Shown here: one piece after another, positions 51,780-53,589 of the stretch
How positions within the stretch are numbered: the first letter of the stretch is position 1
Layout: each line of letters starts with the position of its first letter
Source: Deltaproteobacteria bacterium
GTDB taxonomy: Bacteria; Desulfobacterota; Desulfomonilia; Desulfomonilales; Desulfomonilaceae
Reading direction: 5' to 3'
DNA length: 53,589 bases
Assembly: GCA_023474025.1 (NCBI GenBank)
Contig: JAMCYH010000236.1
Coordinates: forward strand, 1-53,589
Notes under the pieces: generated by a model
The model's database searches: none
Told to the model about the DNA's origin: nothing
The model's input: only the letters and a program-made list of their open reading frames with translations
Translations under genes and position numbers: made by a program

Positions 51780-53058
51780 GTGAAAAAACCATATTTTCTG
51801 CGGGGTGTTTTCTTAGCTCTAACATTCTGTCTTGGCGCGTGTTTTCCTGTATGGGGAGCTGATCCTATAAAGATCGGGGTAATTTGGTCCTATGCAATTC
51901 ACCCAGGGAGAGGGTCAGTGGAACGGGGCCACTCTTGCTGCCGAAGAAATCAACAAAGCTGGTGGCGTCCTGGTAAATGGCGCCAAACGCCCTATTGAAC
52001 TCGTAAAGGTGGACTCGAACGAGTTTTTGAGTATTCCGGATGCCACCAACGCCATGGAGCTAGCTATTAGCAGATACAAGGTCGACTTCCTGGTCGGCGG
52101 TTTTCGCTCCGAGGCCGTGATGGTGATGCAAGATATCGCCATGGATAACAAGAAAATTTTCATGGGGTGTGGAGCCGCTCATCCTCAACTCTGCGAACGA
52201 GTCGCAAAGGATTATGATCGTTACAAATACTGGTTTCGTGTGACTCCTATAAATTCCAAATTTCTCGTGAAGGTAGACTTCTTGGTTCTTGATATGGTGG
52301 CTAAGGCTATGGCCAAACAACTGGAGATTCCTAAGTTGAAAGTTGCCGTGGTTGCTGAAAAGGCTGCGTGGGCCGATCCAATTGTGGGTATCGCTCAGCA
52401 GAGCCTCCCCAAAATGGGTATGGAAATTGCCGGGGTTTGGAGGCCTTCCCCTACGGCGACGGACACAACAGCGGAACTTTCCGCAATTCAGCGAGCCGGG
52501 GCCAACATTATATTCACAACCTTTTCGTCTTCGGTGGGCATTCCCTTTGCCAAACAGGCTGGTGAACTCAAAATCCCGGCCCCATTAGTGGGAATTAACG
52601 TGGAGGCCCAAAAGGATGGTTTCTGGAACGCTACTGGTGGTAAAGGGAATTACACTGTTACTGTGGGCACATATGCGCGAGTAAAGATAAACGATAAGAC
52701 GATCCCATTTTTCGATAAATACGAAAAACAATTTAAGGAAGCGCCGAATTACACAGCAGGGACTTACGACGCCATTTCTATTCTCAAGCACGCAATAGAA
52801 AAGGCTGCTACTCTGGATGCGGACAAGCTTGTTCCGTTCCTTGAAAAAACTGATATGGAAGTTACGTCGGGGAGATTTGTGTTCACTAAGGATCACGATG
52901 TTACATGGGGGCCAAAATTCGTCACAGCAGTGGGAACGCAATGGCAGGATGGGAAAAATATGTGTGTGTGGCCCAACAACTGGAATGGTCTGACATACGA
53001 GGGTACCGTGCCCTACAAGCTCCCTGATTGGGTAATCGAATACTATAAGAAGAAATAA
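51780..53058 (+). pseudogene. ABC transporter substrate-binding protein with one-base frameshift
   Basis: Two frames rebuild a normal periplasmic binding protein. Frame one has GTG 51780 (AAGGAG 6 bases before), a signal peptide GVFLALTFCLGACFPVWGAD and PIKIGVI. After TTT at 51883-51885, where one T too many seems present, the second frame continues PMQFTQGEGQWNGATLAAEE, INKAGGVLVNGAKRPIELVK and on to DWVIEYYKKK, with all usual blocks (LISRYKVDFLVGGFRSEA-type, AAWADPIVGIAQQSLPKMGM). The homopolymer position makes a sequencing error as likely as a real mutation. The later frame alone lacks export signal. It precedes a LivH-type permease. Confidence 0.8.
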
Positions 53059-53275
53059 GGCCCTCGATAGGCGGTGGAAGCCAGACGAACCATAGGATAT
53101 AGCGGTTAGCAAAACTAATGGCCATTTCGGCGCAACATTACCGCGTATGCCTACGGCGTCAAAAACCTTTTTTGTCGTTCCTGTTTTGGCAAAGATGATA
53201 AAAATTTTGCTAATCGCTTTATAGTTGAGATCCATATTAATGCGGTAATTTTCAATCGACCGGCGGAGTCAATGT

Positions 53276-53589
53276 ATGATTCAGGAGATTGTGATTAATG
53301 GACTGATCAACGGTAGCATATACGCCTTGCTGGCCATAGGTTTTTCGCTGATTTTCGGTGTGGCGCGTGTGGTCAATATCGCACACACAGCGCTGTACAT
53401 GGCGGCAGCCTACTTTATCTATCTCGGCTTCGATTATCTGGGCATGTCGTCTCTTCTTGCCGCCTTGATCTCAATCCTGCTCACCGTAGCGTTGGGTCTG
53501 GTTTGCTATCAGTTGTTTATCAAACCTGTTCGCGAGCATGAATCAGCGGTTCTAATCGCCACTATAGCCCTGGCAATAGATCGCAAGAG
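53276..53589 (+). CDS. ABC transporter permease, LivH type, 5' part only
   Basis: The first 104 residues of a LivH-type inner-membrane permease: QEIVINGLINGSIYALLAIG, FSLIFGVARVVNIAHTALYM (the diagnostic N-[IL]-A-H box) and the next two hydrophobic helices. The gene runs off the right edge. ATG 53276 follows GGAG by 7 bases; ATG 53272 leads to a stop. Together with the binding protein it would make a second uptake system, probably for the acid degraded by this cluster. Confidence 0.9.
   Translation, partial: MIQEIVINGLINGSIYALLAIGFSLIFGVARVVNIAHTALYMAAAYFIYLGFDYLGMSSLLAALISILLTVALGLVCYQLFIKPVREHESAVLIATIALAIDRK

Overview
The window reads as chromosomal DNA of a Gram-negative anaerobe, most likely a Desulfobacterota (former Deltaproteobacteria) lineage of the Desulfomonile/Syntrophobacter type. 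This is inferred from the gene content: many two-component proteins, a TauE/SafE exporter paired with a DUF1634 protein, paired B12-binding-type radical SAM enzymes, liv-type ABC transporters, and a sigma-54 controlled beta-oxidation cluster. No marker gene proves the genus.

Layout. 1-1.0 kb: the 5' part of a radical SAM gene and an unknown exported protein. 1.1-6.9 kb (minus strand): a signalling and transport block with a Cache histidine kinase, two single-domain response regulators and a short HisKA protein whose ATPase half looks degenerate, followed by a TSUP exporter, a DUF1634 membrane protein and a CBS protein. 7.2-9.5 kb: two GT4 glycosyltransferases. 9.6-10.9 kb: a small exported protein and a SYLF-domain protein. 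11.1-15.6 kb: a complete branched-chain amino acid type ABC transporter operon. 15.7-17.0 kb: rpmA, rplU and pgpA. 17.4-20.7 kb: a four-PAS hybrid kinase followed by a frameshifted, N-terminally truncated HD-GYP pseudogene. 20.9-29.2 kb: a histidine phosphatase, a methyltransferase, GT4-type transferases, two radical SAM enzymes and a GNAT-like protein, probably for a surface glycan or a modified small molecule.

29.3-37.4 kb: an initiator tRNA(Met), then a gene-poor accessory island. It carries a GC-rich Fic gene, a DUF5131 (Gp37/Gp68) gene, a run of strong hairpins that may be a structured RNA, a HEPN-motif protein, an HNH endonuclease, several palindromes and much decayed sequence. A shrunken second copy of the Fic 5' region lies at the right edge in the same orientation, so the island is bracketed by imperfect direct repeats.

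37.6-53.6 kb: an acyl-CoA catabolic region. A TetR regulator and a 20-bp near-palindrome precede an acyl-CoA synthetase and a crotonase. After an insertion of remnants (an OLD-type TOPRIM fragment), a Gly/Tyr-rich exported peptide and an outer-membrane barrel protein, a sigma-54 activator faces three palindromes and a well-spaced -24/-12 promoter. These drive an acyl-CoA dehydrogenase, a 3-hydroxyacyl-CoA dehydrogenase, two thiolases and a second crotonase, then a second ABC uptake system whose binding-protein gene carries a one-base frameshift. Together these would take up an organic acid, activate it to a CoA thioester and oxidise it to acetyl-CoA units.
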